Positions 18,601 to 26,424 of a stretch of 51,951 nucleotides of DNA are shown here, one piece after another. The position numbers were made by a program, and so were the translations under genes. Origin of the DNA: Candidatus Poribacteria bacterium (lineage in GTDB: Bacteria; Poribacteria; WGA-4E; WGA-3G); assembly GCA_022820835.1 (NCBI GenBank), contig JAJEET010000041.1, positions 1-51,951 on the forward strand. Direction: 5' to 3'. Position 1 is the first letter of the stretch, and each line of letters begins with the position of its first letter. The notes below the pieces were generated by a model. The model saw only the letters and a list, made by a program, of their open reading frames with translations. It was not told the DNA's origin and searched no databases.

Positions 18601-18695
18601 TACATCGTGCAGAGTTGCAACAGTATCGTGCAATCCTCGTCGCCATCGCCGAGACGCTGCGCGTTATAACAGAGATTGATTCGGTGTTGTGGTAG
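15609..18695 (+). CDS. Single-chain type IIG/ISP-like restriction-modification enzyme
   Basis: The 1028-residue protein starts MNFQTHRDRYLQNIQHTRNT; an earlier ATG at 15543 is rejected because the promoter lies between. The N-terminal ~180 residues look like a PD-(D/E)XK nuclease (GRPDFIATEG..IGYIEAEAPSKDL), though the usual lysine of E-x-K is replaced by glutamate. A helical linker leads to the gamma-class N6-adenine methylase with motif I DPATGTGGFLLAV (~355) and motif IV ILGNPPY (~475). The C-terminal region contains the type ISP specificity-like segment (NYRPFDTRYTYYTGQSRG). Base composition drops sharply between about 17,045 and 18,120 (sampled lines: 60% GC before, 35-37% inside, 53% after), which suggests exchange of the recognition region. 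No helicase is present. Confidence 0.85.
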   Translation: MNFQTHRDRYLQNIQHTRNTAEATPELSLYPHLQTFLEGVFRDADCFDRGAVTLTQEPRGRNQIGRPDFIATEGLLPIGYIEAEAPSKDLDNLTGHAKEQNQRFIENLDNFILTNFLDFQLWRDGQQRITANIQNSPENVERLLEQFLNAGPIPITSPEVLARHLARRTRELQTQIATTLTDENSQIYGMFTAFRELLIATLTPDDFADMYAQTLAYGMFAARCTLPNATNFSRHTAAEALPRSNPFLAELFYHVASPRLETNVTYILDDIATLLGNVPTELLRTAFTAKNRLEDPVIHFYETFLAEYDPQRRVDRGVYYTPPQVISYIVRSVDSLLKTELNRPDGLADDDTLILDPATGTGGFLLAVLEHIRASVTDTYGTGEWTQYINAQLVKRLFGFELLVAPYTIAHLKLSLFLQSQGWHAGERLRIYLTNTLEQPQEMQESLPFAEFITDEANAALSVKRDEPILVILGNPPYQRSSANPSRDADGSLNFIGQLMEDYRSVDGTPMTEANLQALQGDYVKFVRWAQWRIDQNGEGVVGYIVNNGFLYGIIFRGMRQSLMNSFNTIYCFNLHGSSRIGEIIPDGETDENVFDIQQGTAILLCIKERDNVAPAKIYYADLWGSRAEKYATLSDTDIQSTTWTELTPDSPFYHFVPRHDQHIEEYETGWVLTDIFQASSIGIITARDKLTIHSTPEAVRATVTDFMSLPESEARQQYNLPRDRRDWQIRLAQEDLRDHPDTEQHIVPINYRPFDTRYTYYTGQSRGFHCMPRSAIMSHLLMGENLALCTHRIIRSATTWQHIFVTNRITDGNCVSNRDGPTHVFPLYLYPNPEELGISTERSLNFKPTFLTAISEALGLPQTAPFNLPDSVSPEEILAYIYAVLYSPTYRERYYDFLKYDFPRIPMPQNIDQFRTLAALGQHLIDWHLLKDVQIPTRHRFDGEGDGIVSKPRYEDSKVWINLTQHFTDVSEEVWEYEIGAYQVCEKWLRDRKGEELHRAELQQYRAILVAIAETLRVITEIDSVLW

Positions 18696-18785
18696 GTCAT
18701 CAGCGGAATTAGTTTTCATATTGTCAAGCGACATTTTCCCACGCACATCTTTAAGATTGACATTGATTTCTCAAGGAAATCAGTA

Positions 18786-19571
18786 TCAAGCCGATCCAGA
18801 GGGCGCATCTAAAAGTGTTGAGCGATTAACTTTGAATTCAAAACCGTATTGTTGGACGGCTGATTTGACAGTGTCTGTAATCCAGTCGTCAACGTAAGGG
18901 GATGTGAGAACTTCGCGTATCAACGTGTTAAGATCAACATTGACATGCATCCCAGTTTTATATATATCGGGAAATTCTACATCCTCTAAGGGAGAATCTG
19001 GATTAATTAAATTGCCGTGGTTATCAATATAAGTTATTAGAGAGGATGGATATTGCGGAATAATTGCACGGAACTCTCGTTCGTATTCAAATGGTTTCCT
19101 CTTATGGAAATACCAAGTATATAACATACTCATTTCGTTTAACTTTTGTGTGATTGGGTATTCATAGTGATTGATATATTCAATTTTGCCGAGAAAGACA
19201 TCATAATCATCTACTAAGCAGCTTTTAAAATCCCCGAAGGTTGTTTTGATAGCAATGCCGTTATTGTGCATGTGATATTTTTCCCACATCGCCATCGATT
19301 CTTCTGTGGCATGATGCCAACAACTGCACAAAGTATATTTATGCCAATTTTCTTGGAATTTTTCTAAAGTAGTAATATCACCGATTGTGTGTTTATAGTG
19401 TTCCTTAGCTGGTGGAGGGGTAAAACCTTCTAAAGGATCTTCAAACTTATCTGCTCGTGTAAAGTATAGACTTTTAGTGCCTAAAAGATTAACAAATTTC
19501 TCAAAACTCGTATATTTCCATAAGAAGTCAGCATCACCTGGCAGCTCAATTCCAGTAAGTTCGCGGATCAT
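18786..19571 (-). CDS. DUF2971 family protein
   Basis: The 261-residue protein starts LPGDADFLWKYTSFEKFVNL, followed by KSLYFTRADKFEDPLEGF, a SCWHHATEESMAMWEKY block and KPFEYEREFRAI. This series (Y-x-S/T near the start, F-x-D-P-x-E, W-x-x-x-x-E-S-x-A-M-W, E-x-E-x-R) is characteristic of DUF2971, a family common in defence islands with unclear activity. The gene is clearly more AT-rich than the flanking chromosomal genes. AAGGA lies upstream of the ATG. It converges on the type IIG gene, leaving 90 bp between the stops. Confidence 0.82.
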   Translation of the reverse strand: MIRELTGIELPGDADFLWKYTSFEKFVNLLGTKSLYFTRADKFEDPLEGFTPPPAKEHYKHTIGDITTLEKFQENWHKYTLCSCWHHATEESMAMWEKYHMHNNGIAIKTTFGDFKSCLVDDYDVFLGKIEYINHYEYPITQKLNEMSMLYTWYFHKRKPFEYEREFRAIIPQYPSSLITYIDNHGNLINPDSPLEDVEFPDIYKTGMHVNVDLNTLIREVLTSPYVDDWITDTVKSAVQQYGFEFKVNRSTLLDAPSGSA

Positions 19572-19593
19572 AGTGGTTCCTTGATCAAATTAA

Positions 19594-19911
19594 TTACGGA
19601 TTATCGTTGCGTTTGATATAAAAGGATACGGAGACTCTTGAAGGCGTAGCATCAAAATTGCCATCTTTCGGAAGATGTATTTTCCAATGCTTGTAGTCCG
19701 TTGAAGGCGGACTGAAGGTAGAAATTTCTGCGCCAAATTTCCGTTCTAACGCCGAGGCGAATATTTTGAATACCTCAATCTCTGTTTCGCCTTTTATGGG
19801 ACCATCCGCAAGTTTCGATATTGTGTGTTTAATGCTTTCGTGGTCTTCCATATTAATATTGATCGGTGAAACCTTGATCTGTTCAATGGTATAGGTGTTT
19901 TCGTTCTTCAC
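19594..19911 (-). CDS. Hypothetical protein of the defence-like island
   Basis: No family is recognised. A GTG start at 19911 is preferred because GGAGG (19920-19924) lies 8 nt upstream; the frame stays open to 20034 but without a good ribosome-binding site. The 105-residue protein starts MKNENTYTIEQIKVSPININ. A helical segment (EIEVFKIFASALERKFGAE) and a C-terminal strand-rich region (KHWKIHLPKDG.. SVSFYIKR) suggest a small alpha/beta fold. It lies 22 bp upstream of the DUF2971 gene in the same direction and probably forms an operon with it. Confidence 0.6.
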   Translation of the reverse strand: MKNENTYTIEQIKVSPININMEDHESIKHTISKLADGPIKGETEIEVFKIFASALERKFGAEISTFSPPSTDYKHWKIHLPKDGNFDATPSRVSVSFYIKRNDNP

Positions 19912-20058
19912 TCTATTAACCTCCGTTCTACAAACTACGGTAGATTTCAGAATTAATTTATACACTCCGTATCCGATGTGATTGGGAATGCAGATCGCAT
20001 TTGGTTGAGTACGCCGCAAAACCGTACCTATCATTTAAGGGTATCTACCCGTGCCTTT

Positions 20059-20676
20059 TCAATTGCTATCAATCGTTGCTTTGAAGACAGAATCAACTGC
20101 ACCGAAAAGCGTCGGCAAATTAGCCAATGCGAAGTCTGTTTTGTTTTGGGTAAAGATATCGCCGATAAGCCGTCCGAATTGCCACAACGTTCCGTCGGTA
20201 ACAATGCCATAGACAGGAAGATCGGTACTGTTATCTATATTTTTGGCATTTATTTTTTGCGCAGCGACTAACTCCGCCAAGCATTGTCCCCATCCGTGTT
20301 CAAAATCGTTTTTCTTAGCTTCAACGAGGAGTATTAACGGACTTCCGACAACCGTTTTGCCTAATTCAGATCGGGTGGAGATAAAATAGTCCGGAGTTCC
20401 GTTCAAGACATCATCGTAGCCGATGGATTGCTTTATCCAGAGTGCGTATTGATCGGCGTATGCTTTATAACTCTCCTTCAAGACAGGAAAGATAATCGCT
20501 TCACACCGCGCTGCTTCGGACGCAAAGACATTAATGTGTTCCCGCGTAAATTCAAAGTCTCGTAGGAATTCCGCTGAAGGGGTTGACGGTTCGGCTTTAA
20601 CAAAGTCATCTTCAGCATACATGATTCTGAATTTCTCTTGGACTTCGGAGATTGTCTTGAAATCGCTAAATGCCAC
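20059..20676 (-). CDS. PD-(D/E)XK-like nuclease family protein
   Basis: The GTG start is supported by GGGAGG 9 nt upstream. The 205-residue protein carries TPDYFIST, then LILLVEAKKNDFEHGWGQCL. This spacing fits the PD-(D/E)XK nuclease signature (Asp, then E-A-K), and the following W-G-Q-x-L helix is seen in related small restriction-endonuclease-like proteins. It ends in helices without other domains. It is the first gene of the minus-strand trio with the unknown protein and DUF2971. A DNA-cleaving role in defence is likely by inference only. Confidence 0.65.
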   Translation of the reverse strand: MAFSDFKTISEVQEKFRIMYAEDDFVKAEPSTPSAEFLRDFEFTREHINVFASEAARCEAIIFPVLKESYKAYADQYALWIKQSIGYDDVLNGTPDYFISTRSELGKTVVGSPLILLVEAKKNDFEHGWGQCLAELVAAQKINAKNIDNSTDLPVYGIVTDGTLWQFGRLIGDIFTQNKTDFALANLPTLFGAVDSVFKATIDSN

Positions 20677-20880
20677 GGTTTTCCCTCCCTATTCAATCTT
20701 GTTTGATTGTAAACAGCGTTAGCAGATCAACGGAAGATCTGTAAGTTATTATACACCATGTTAGCAGTTGATGCCAACGTTTTTGGAACGCAAGAAATCG
20801 GTTTTGCGACAATTCAAATGGTAGTTTGTAACAATACACCATAGGTGTCAATTTTAGAAGAAAACAACCGTCTCAGACCC

Positions 20881-21089
20881 AGGCCCGGTAGGTTCGGTTT
20901 CCTAACCGAACCGGATTCTACAGAGAGACCTTGAAGACTTCAAAAAACTCTTCAGTCGCGTAGCGACGCAATGTTTATAGCAGCGCGTGCCCAAAAAACC
21001 TCAGCCCCGTAGGGGCGGCATGTATTCCGTAAAATTGAAAGTTACCTTCTATGTCGAGTTTCAGTAATACGCCGTTCAACCCAACCTAC
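20881..21089. repeat. Cluster of dispersed palindromic repeats
   Basis: The 524-bp gap 20677-21200 holds no gene. It contains a 9-bp hairpin GGTTCGGTT-TCCT-AACCGAACC (20891-20912) that recurs almost identically at 46592-46613. Two small hairpins, GTCGC-GTA-GCGAC (20955-20967) and GCCCC-GTA-GGGGC (21004-21016), share the GTA loop and similar right flanks. A motif CCGTTCAACCCAACCTAC (21072-21089) equals an arm of the inverted-repeat element at 45750-45994. Confidence 0.75.
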
Positions 21090-21123
21090 GCGCTAGAGGC
21101 GTTAGCACACACGCAACTTTTAT

Positions 21124-21154
21124 TTGACAATAGAGAGCAAATATGGTTTACTAT
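21124..21154 (+). promoter_or_regulatory. Possible promoter for the coiled-coil membrane protein
   Basis: TTGACA (21124-21129) and TACTAT (21149-21154) are 19 nt apart, just before the gene at 21201. The -35 box is a perfect match, but the spacer is long, so the call is tentative. Confidence 0.35.
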
Positions 21155-21200
21155 ACGTAAGATAAACTTGGGTATTTGTAACTGAAATGAGGAGGCGAAA

Positions 21201-21605
21201 ATGAAATTAATCCTGATTTCTACCACTGCATTTTTAATTTTTGCGGCACCAGTGTTCAGTGAGCTCACTGTAGAGGACCTTGAAAAGATCCGTTCAATTG
21301 TCAAAGAGTCCGAGGATCGTTTGAAGGAGGACCTTAAAGCCTCCGAGGAACGCTTGAAGGAGGACCTTAAAGCCTCCGAGGGACGCGTGATGAACCACGT
21401 TGCTGACAAATTTGGAGAAGTAGACAAACGGTTGAGTATAATATTTGGGTTCGTCATCGCTTTAATAAGCCTTATTGTCGTAGTTGTCGGTATCCCGCAA
21501 ATCATTATGGCATGGCGCGGCAAAGAAGACCGCACACAAAAGGAGCGGATTCAAGAACTCAGACAAGAAATAGAAACACTCAAACAACATATTGCGAGTC
21601 TCTGA
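21201..21605 (+). CDS. Exported or anchored coiled-coil protein with one TM helix
   Basis: The 134-residue protein has a signal peptide ending PVFSE (about residue 20). A charged coiled coil follows that contains two near-perfect copies of an 11-residue unit (E-D/E-R-L-K-E-D-L-K-A-S). A strong membrane helix (LSIIFGFVIALISLIVVVVG) and a second coiled coil ending EIETLKQHIASL come next. The 11-residue period is encoded by a 33-bp tandem DNA repeat (21312-21344, 21345-21377). GAGGAGG precedes the ATG. The function is unknown; the layout suggests an oligomeric membrane-anchored rod. Confidence 0.75.
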   Translation: MKLILISTTAFLIFAAPVFSELTVEDLEKIRSIVKESEDRLKEDLKASEERLKEDLKASEGRVMNHVADKFGEVDKRLSIIFGFVIALISLIVVVVGIPQIIMAWRGKEDRTQKERIQELRQEIETLKQHIASL

Positions 21606-21624
21606 CCCGAATGCCATCTCTGGT

Positions 21625-22873
21625 TCAGCTTGAGCGTTGGTTTGAAGGGCGTTCTTGAACCACAGGAATGACATAACTCCGAACAGTTACACCATCAATC
21701 GTCTCTGTCTCTATGCGTCCATTCCCAGGAACAGGTAGGGACCCCGATTCTGGTATCTCACGGTGATCAAAAACCACGTAATACCCCTCACTTGCTGTCT
21801 CCAATTTCATATACGCGGCGAGTTGTTTCTTACCTGCCTGATAGTGCCGATCACCTCCCCAAATCTTCGTTTCGACGATGTACTTACGACCCTTATGGAG
21901 GATAAGAAGGTCTATCCTACCACGTCCGGTTGGGACTTCCATGTACATCATCCCTGCTACACTCTCAACAAATTGATCCAGATAAGCAAAAAGCAGGTGC
22001 TGCCCGATGAATTCTTGAGGCGTATCGGGTACTTGAAGTATCCTGAACCCGGCACGCGCAACAAAATCGCTGAAGTTATCAAGGAGCCGTTCCATCCGAA
22101 TGCGTCCGGTAGGCGTGAGATATTCGGATGCTGACGCGCCTTCCGGAAAATAGTCGCGCTCCAATCCATTGACTATCGGTTTGAACGCTTGAAGGATACG
22201 GTAGAGATAAATCGGATTCAGACGTGAAGTTCGGCAAGTTCAACTCATCTTGTATATTGAAAGGCGAGATTGACCTATCGTAGTTCAGCTGATGAATGCT
22301 CTTGACACCAATGATGCTGACACTGTGTGGACATTTAGCGGGAGTCGTCGTGAGATAAATGCGGCCGAGTGAATGCAGGAAACCTCTTACAGCCTCTGAG
22401 GGGATACCATCAAATTCGTCAATAATCAGGGTAACCCGCTGCTCACCAAATTCAGCGTTTAGCAAATTCCCGAACCGTCTAAAGAATCTCTGCATTGACA
22501 GATGGTCGGTTATCTCTGTATTTTGCAGGAATTGTGTGAGTGTCTCAGGCGGCGACTGTCCGCGCTGCTGGAAGGTATTCTCAATTTCCTCTAAAATATC
22601 CTCGTAGAGTCCGTTGTAAAAAACCGAGGCGGTGCAATCTTCATAGACCTCAAAATTCAGTCGGATTGGGAAGTCGTTTTTTCCTTCGCGGGAGAGGGTG
22701 TCCAAGGCGCGTTGAAAAAAGGTCGTCTTGCCTGTCTGGCGCGGTGCGAAGATGACGATATAGCGGCCCTCTTTGACGCGATAGATGAAATCCTCAATTT
22801 TCTCGGAACGATTGACAATATAGTTTCTATTCGGGGCCACAGGACCTTGCGTTCCAAAAGTTCTCACTTCCAC
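21625..22873 (-). pseudogene. Decayed AAA-family ATPase with C-terminal PD-(D/E)XK domain
   Basis: The 5' part (from GTG at 22873) has a P-loop FAPRQTGKTTFFQRAL, a Walker B VTLIIDEFDG and a sensor-like VSIIGVKS, then SPFNIQDELNLPNFT. Here the frame breaks. In another frame the sequence resumes as NPIYLYRILQAFKPIVNGL and continues to a nuclease-like C-terminus (GRIDLLILHKGRKYIVETKI, with D..E-x-K). Relatives of this AAA/PDDEXK family have roughly another hundred residues between these points, so an internal deletion with frameshift around 22,210-22,240 is inferred. The two halves overlap as separate frames and are probably not functional. Confidence 0.7.
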
Positions 22874-22927
22874 TCTCCTATTGAAGTTCGCATTTTAGGA
22901 AAATTTTATCATATCGCTCTCTGAAAG

Positions 22928-24391
22928 TCAACGCTCGTGATCCAAAGGAAAAAGCGGTCTTCGGACATCGTGATACGCAAAATGCAACGGGTTCACCGCA
23001 GTCAACCCCGGCGTGTCTACCTCGATAATGCGTCCTGCGATCGGTTCATAAGCAGCGCGGAAAGCGACCGCCGCTTTGACAACGATTATCCGCATCTCCG
23101 TCGGATCAATGCCGAGACTCAATAATTGATGGAGACTAAACGGTGTCTGCCGTCTACTCGTCAACACGACCAGAGAATCACCTACAGCGATGACGGTCGT
23201 CAATCCCTGATTGTGGTGCCGCTGTCCACCGTGCCGCGGCTCCGTCTCCTCGTAGCGTCCATCGTGGATGAGACGCACCTTACCTTGGATTGAAACAGGG
23301 TCACCATGCAAATTATCTGCTTTTCCGCCGACATCCAACGCTACCTCAGCACCGACACCTGCCTGAACACAGGTTTGCACACCTTCCTGATCGCAGAGGA
23401 CAACAACGAACCCGGATGCACCTTGCCGTACCAATTCTGCTAATACGAAAGTGCTGTCCCCGGGCGATCCACCACCGATATTGTCTCCCATCTCAACAAG
23501 GATAACGGGATGTCTGTCAGATTCAACGGCTTGCACAACAGCTTGCGCAGCATCGGGCAAGTCAAGCGTCAGTTCTTCACGGACATCCCACAGCAATTTC
23601 GATAACATATCCGCTTCCGTCTGTGCAAGTTGCGGGTCGTTGTCAGTCACCACGACGAAGGCAGGACCGGCTTCGTAGACATCGGCATACGGGTATCCCA
23701 ATGCGACACTTGCCGCAAGGACATCAACGCGCCCTTCCAACTGCTTCGCTGCCGTGAGGATAGGCTCCATCGGCGGCACGCTGGTGTTGTGATAGAGGAT
23801 ATTCAAAAGCATCGGCGGTTTCGCAAGTGCCTGCGTCGGTGTAACCTCGTCTCGCAGGATCCGCATCATCAGTTCCGCTGCCTGTAGCCCGCGTTGGCGT
23901 TGATCGATATGCGGCGTGGTCTTATAAATCACAAGCGCAGTCGATTCGGCAACCATCTGTTCAGAGACATTGGCGTGCTGATCCAGCGTAACGACAATCG
24001 GAAGGTCGCGCCCGAGTTCCGCACGAAGGCGGCGTAAGATTTCACCGTCCCCGTCCGGGTAACTTTCAGCGACCAGCGCGCCGTGAAGTGCAAGCAGGAG
24101 TCCATCACATTCCGGTATAGACTTCAGATGCTGAATGAGCATATCTGTGAGACGGTCAAAAGCATCATCCGTTACCGGACCCGCCGGAGTCGCGGATGCC
24201 ATAAGTGTCGGGTAAGCAGTATAGTCGTACTGTGATGCCCCCTGAATAAAACCTGCCATTTCGTGGTGTGTCTCCGCCCAAGCGTTAATCAGATACCTCG
24301 CAAAGGTTTGAGAGAACGCACCGTAATCAGTACGGGTATCACTGAATGTATTGGATTCATGCATAATCCCGCCAATAGCAATAGTAGTCAT
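22928..24391 (-). CDS. M81/MlrC-family protein (microcystinase C-like)
   Basis: The 487-residue protein begins TTIAIGGIMHESNTFSDTRT, the hallmark start of the MlrC/DUF1485 family. It continues with VVTLDQHANVS, YKTTPHIDQRQRG and VEMGDNIGGGSPGDSTFVL, with the His/Asp residues proposed to bind zinc, and the smaller MlrC C-terminal domain (ITVIAVGDSLVVLTSRRQ-like, LSLGIDPTEMRIIVVKAAVAF). Length and motifs are complete. Characterised MlrC cleaves linear microcystin-derived peptides; most homologues have unknown peptide or amide substrates. AAAGGA lies 8 nt before the ATG. The gene is divergent from the HD hydrolase. Confidence 0.88.
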   Translation of the reverse strand: MTTIAIGGIMHESNTFSDTRTDYGAFSQTFARYLINAWAETHHEMAGFIQGASQYDYTAYPTLMASATPAGPVTDDAFDRLTDMLIQHLKSIPECDGLLLALHGALVAESYPDGDGEILRRLRAELGRDLPIVVTLDQHANVSEQMVAESTALVIYKTTPHIDQRQRGLQAAELMMRILRDEVTPTQALAKPPMLLNILYHNTSVPPMEPILTAAKQLEGRVDVLAASVALGYPYADVYEAGPAFVVVTDNDPQLAQTEADMLSKLLWDVREELTLDLPDAAQAVVQAVESDRHPVILVEMGDNIGGGSPGDSTFVLAELVRQGASGFVVVLCDQEGVQTCVQAGVGAEVALDVGGKADNLHGDPVSIQGKVRLIHDGRYEETEPRHGGQRHHNQGLTTVIAVGDSLVVLTSRRQTPFSLHQLLSLGIDPTEMRIIVVKAAVAFRAAYEPIAGRIIEVDTPGLTAVNPLHFAYHDVRRPLFPLDHER

Positions 24392-24417
24392 AGAATATTC
24401 CTTTTCTGTAGTTTCCA

Positions 24418-24630
24418 GTACTTAGTACGCTGCGCTTTCAGGGAATTAGTTATCAGTTTTCAGTACGCTGCGCTTTCAGTTCTCAGTTAACAACTTGTGA
24501 CTGGAACACTTGCTGCGACTTCCACAATATACCTCTTTAACTGAGCACTGTTAACTGTTAACTGTTAACTACTAAAACTGAAAGGTTTTCGTAGAAAACC
24601 GTACTAACAACTGACAACTGATAACTATTA
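24418..24630. repeat. Composite heptamer/palindrome repeat element
   Basis: The divergent 337-bp region between the MlrC-like and HD genes contains AGTTATCAGT-type heptamers and two copies of CAGTACGCTGCGCTTTCAG. Inverted heptamers follow (GTTAACT three times), with the palindrome GGTTTTCGTAGAAAACC (24584-24600) flanked by CTGAAA and GTACT. The element ends with GACAACTGATAACTATT. Confidence 0.8.
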
Positions 24631-24639
24631 AAAAACCTC

Positions 24640-24669
24640 TTGACGATTACATGGGAAATAGTGTATCAT
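24640..24669 (+). promoter_or_regulatory. Candidate promoter for the HD hydrolase operon
   Basis: TTGACG (24640-24645), an 18-nt spacer and TATCAT (24664-24669) lie 60 bp before the ATG at 24729, directly after the repeat element. Confidence 0.45.
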
Positions 24670-24728
24670 TTAACAATGTTTAAGTCTCCAAATTTCTACC
24701 AAGCGTTGATTCCGTAGCATATAGAAAC

Positions 24729-25403
24729 ATGACACCGAACGGCACCCGGAAAAACCAGATTGAAGAGGCGATAGAAGTCGCCGCTGAAGCACATCACGGA
24801 CAATACCGAAAAGGCACCAACACGCCTTATATCACACATCCCTACGCCGTAGGACTCATCTTAATGGAAGCCGGATGCACCGAAGACATTATCATAGCAG
24901 GTATCTTACACGACACCGTCGAGGACACCGACCTGACGTTAGACTTTATTCGGGAACGTTTTGGAGAAACTGTCGCAAATATCGTTGACAGCTGCTCGGA
25001 GGACAAAACATTGCGGTGGCGCGCACGTAAAACCGAACGGATCGAAGCCCTCAGAACCGCAAGCCCCGAAGTTTGCACTGTGATATGTGCCGACAAACTT
25101 CACAACTTACGGACGATCATCTCAGAATATGATGACATCGGGGACTCGATATGGGACAGGTTCCACGGTAGTGTCGAAGACCAAGCGTGGTATTATCGCA
25201 GTATTCTCAGTGCCATCGCAGACCGAGAAGCAACTTTACAGCGTAACGGCGGATACGCTAAAGTATCTACGCACGCGAACGGTACACCCCAGCACCCGCC
25301 AGACAAGCAGAAGACATCAACAGTTTTAGACCTCGTAAACCCGCAACTTTTCCGACAGTTCCAGCAGGCTGTAGCATATCTATTTCAAGGAGAGCATGAA
25401 TGA
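24729..25403 (+). CDS. HD-domain hydrolase of the RelA/SpoT hydrolase (MESH1-like) type
   Basis: The 224-residue protein has the order of HD motifs seen in SpoT-type (p)ppGpp hydrolases: KGTNTPYITHPYAVGLIL (metal His), IAGILHDTVEDTDL (HD plus E-D), IRERFGETVANIVDSCSED and CADKLHNLRTII (last metal Asp). There is no synthetase, TGS or ACT domain, so it is a stand-alone hydrolase like MESH1/SAH. The C-terminal ~50 residues are helical and not recognised. Its stop overlaps the next gene by 4 bp (ATGA), indicating coupling to the sugar-isomerase-like gene. Substrates besides ppGpp, such as NADPH, are possible. Confidence 0.85.
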   Translation: MTPNGTRKNQIEEAIEVAAEAHHGQYRKGTNTPYITHPYAVGLILMEAGCTEDIIIAGILHDTVEDTDLTLDFIRERFGETVANIVDSCSEDKTLRWRARKTERIEALRTASPEVCTVICADKLHNLRTIISEYDDIGDSIWDRFHGSVEDQAWYYRSILSAIADREATLQRNGGYAKVSTHANGTPQHPPDKQKTSTVLDLVNPQLFRQFQQAVAYLFQGEHE

Positions 25404-26299
25404 AAATTGCGTACGCTTTTAGACGATGTACATCATACCCTTACAACGGTGGCGGACTCCCCACCGATACAACAGATAGGCAACGGTTTCTGACACACGC
25501 CAAAAAGATTGGCTTTGACGGAATTGAACTTCCCGGGATGAATATCCCTGATACTGAAGTCAAAACACTCCGTTCACAACTCGAAGATGCCGGCATGCCG
25601 TGTGTCGCGATTCGTGGCGGCGGTGGTGCCGCTGCGGACCCACAAGTCGCTGCAGCCAACAAACAACGGATGATAGATGCCGTCCACTTCGCAGCAAAGG
25701 TCGGGGCAGGTATCGTTAATTCCACAGTCACGACACCACCAAACGATCCAGGTGGCAAAGGAACGTATCGTGGCGAATCCATATCGCAAGGATCAAGCCG
25801 TCAAGCGAGTGACGAAGACTATGAACGGACTGCAAGTGCTGTGAGTGAGGTCGCAGCTATCGCCGCGGACCTCGGCGTGGAAATCTCTATAGAAATCCAT
25901 CAGAATTCAATAGCTGACAACAGCCAGACGACGCTACGGTTGTTAGAACGCATTGACGCGCCAAATGTCGGCATAAACCCAGACTTAGGTAATATCTACT
26001 GGACTTACGACATTCCAGAGGAGACGTGCGAAGCCGCAATCACAGCCGTTGCACCGCATGTCAACTATTGGCATTGCAAGAGCCTCTATCGCGTACATAT
26101 CCCGGACCTGGAAACAGCAATCTATGTCCAAGTACCGTTACCGGATGGCGAAATCGACTATCGTTTCGCTATCGCGGCGTTGCTTGATGTCAACTACGAC
26201 GGCTACTTAGCGATCGAGGGTGTCCGCGACGGCGACCAGTTCCATCAAGACGGCCGAAGCGTGGCGTACGTAAAATCTGTCTTGTCAGACCTACAGTGA
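25400..26299 (+). CDS. Sugar phosphate isomerase/epimerase-like TIM-barrel protein
   Basis: The 299-residue protein belongs to the xylose-isomerase-like/AP endonuclease 2 barrel superfamily: KKIGFDGIELPGMNI, CVAIRGGGG, LGVEISIEIHQNSIADN, VGINPDLGNIYW, VNYWHCKSLYR and GYLAIEGVRDGDQ. The Glu, Asp, His and Glu at strand ends match the usual metal site. It overlaps the HD gene by 4 bp, with AAGGAGAG before the ATG. Family members isomerise sugars or inositol derivatives, and the substrate cannot be read from the sequence. A heptamer repeat begins one base after its TGA. Confidence 0.82.
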   Translation: MKIAYAFRRCTSYPYNGGGLPTDTTDRQRFLTHAKKIGFDGIELPGMNIPDTEVKTLRSQLEDAGMPCVAIRGGGGAAADPQVAAANKQRMIDAVHFAAKVGAGIVNSTVTTPPNDPGGKGTYRGESISQGSSRQASDEDYERTASAVSEVAAIAADLGVEISIEIHQNSIADNSQTTLRLLERIDAPNVGINPDLGNIYWTYDIPEETCEAAITAVAPHVNYWHCKSLYRVHIPDLETAIYVQVPLPDGEIDYRFAIAALLDVNYDGYLAIEGVRDGDQFHQDGRSVAYVKSVLSDLQ

Positions 26300-26424
26300 T
26301 AGTTATAAGTTATAAGTTAATGGTTATAAGTTAAGAGTTCTCTTTCCAATAACCAACAACCAAAAGCCCCCCATATCCCCCGCATGCGGGGGATATGGGG
26401 GGCCGTACCGACAACCATTAAAAA
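26300..26424. repeat. Heptamer repeat element with a perfect 38-bp palindrome
   Basis: Directly after the stop codon come heptamers (AGTTATA-AGTTATA-AGTTAAT-GGTTATA-AGTTAAG). A C-rich/G-rich palindrome without spacer spans 26366-26403, its 19-nt half reading GCCCCCCATATCCCCCGCA. The palindrome is flanked by ACCAAAA and CGTAC, like the shorter palindromes in the sister elements. The element ends 22 bp before the selD ATG. Confidence 0.8.

Noticed and set aside
19912..20034. Longer version of the unknown island protein starting at 20034
   Set aside because: No ribosome-binding site is present at 20034, while GGAGG stands 8 nt before the GTG at 19911.
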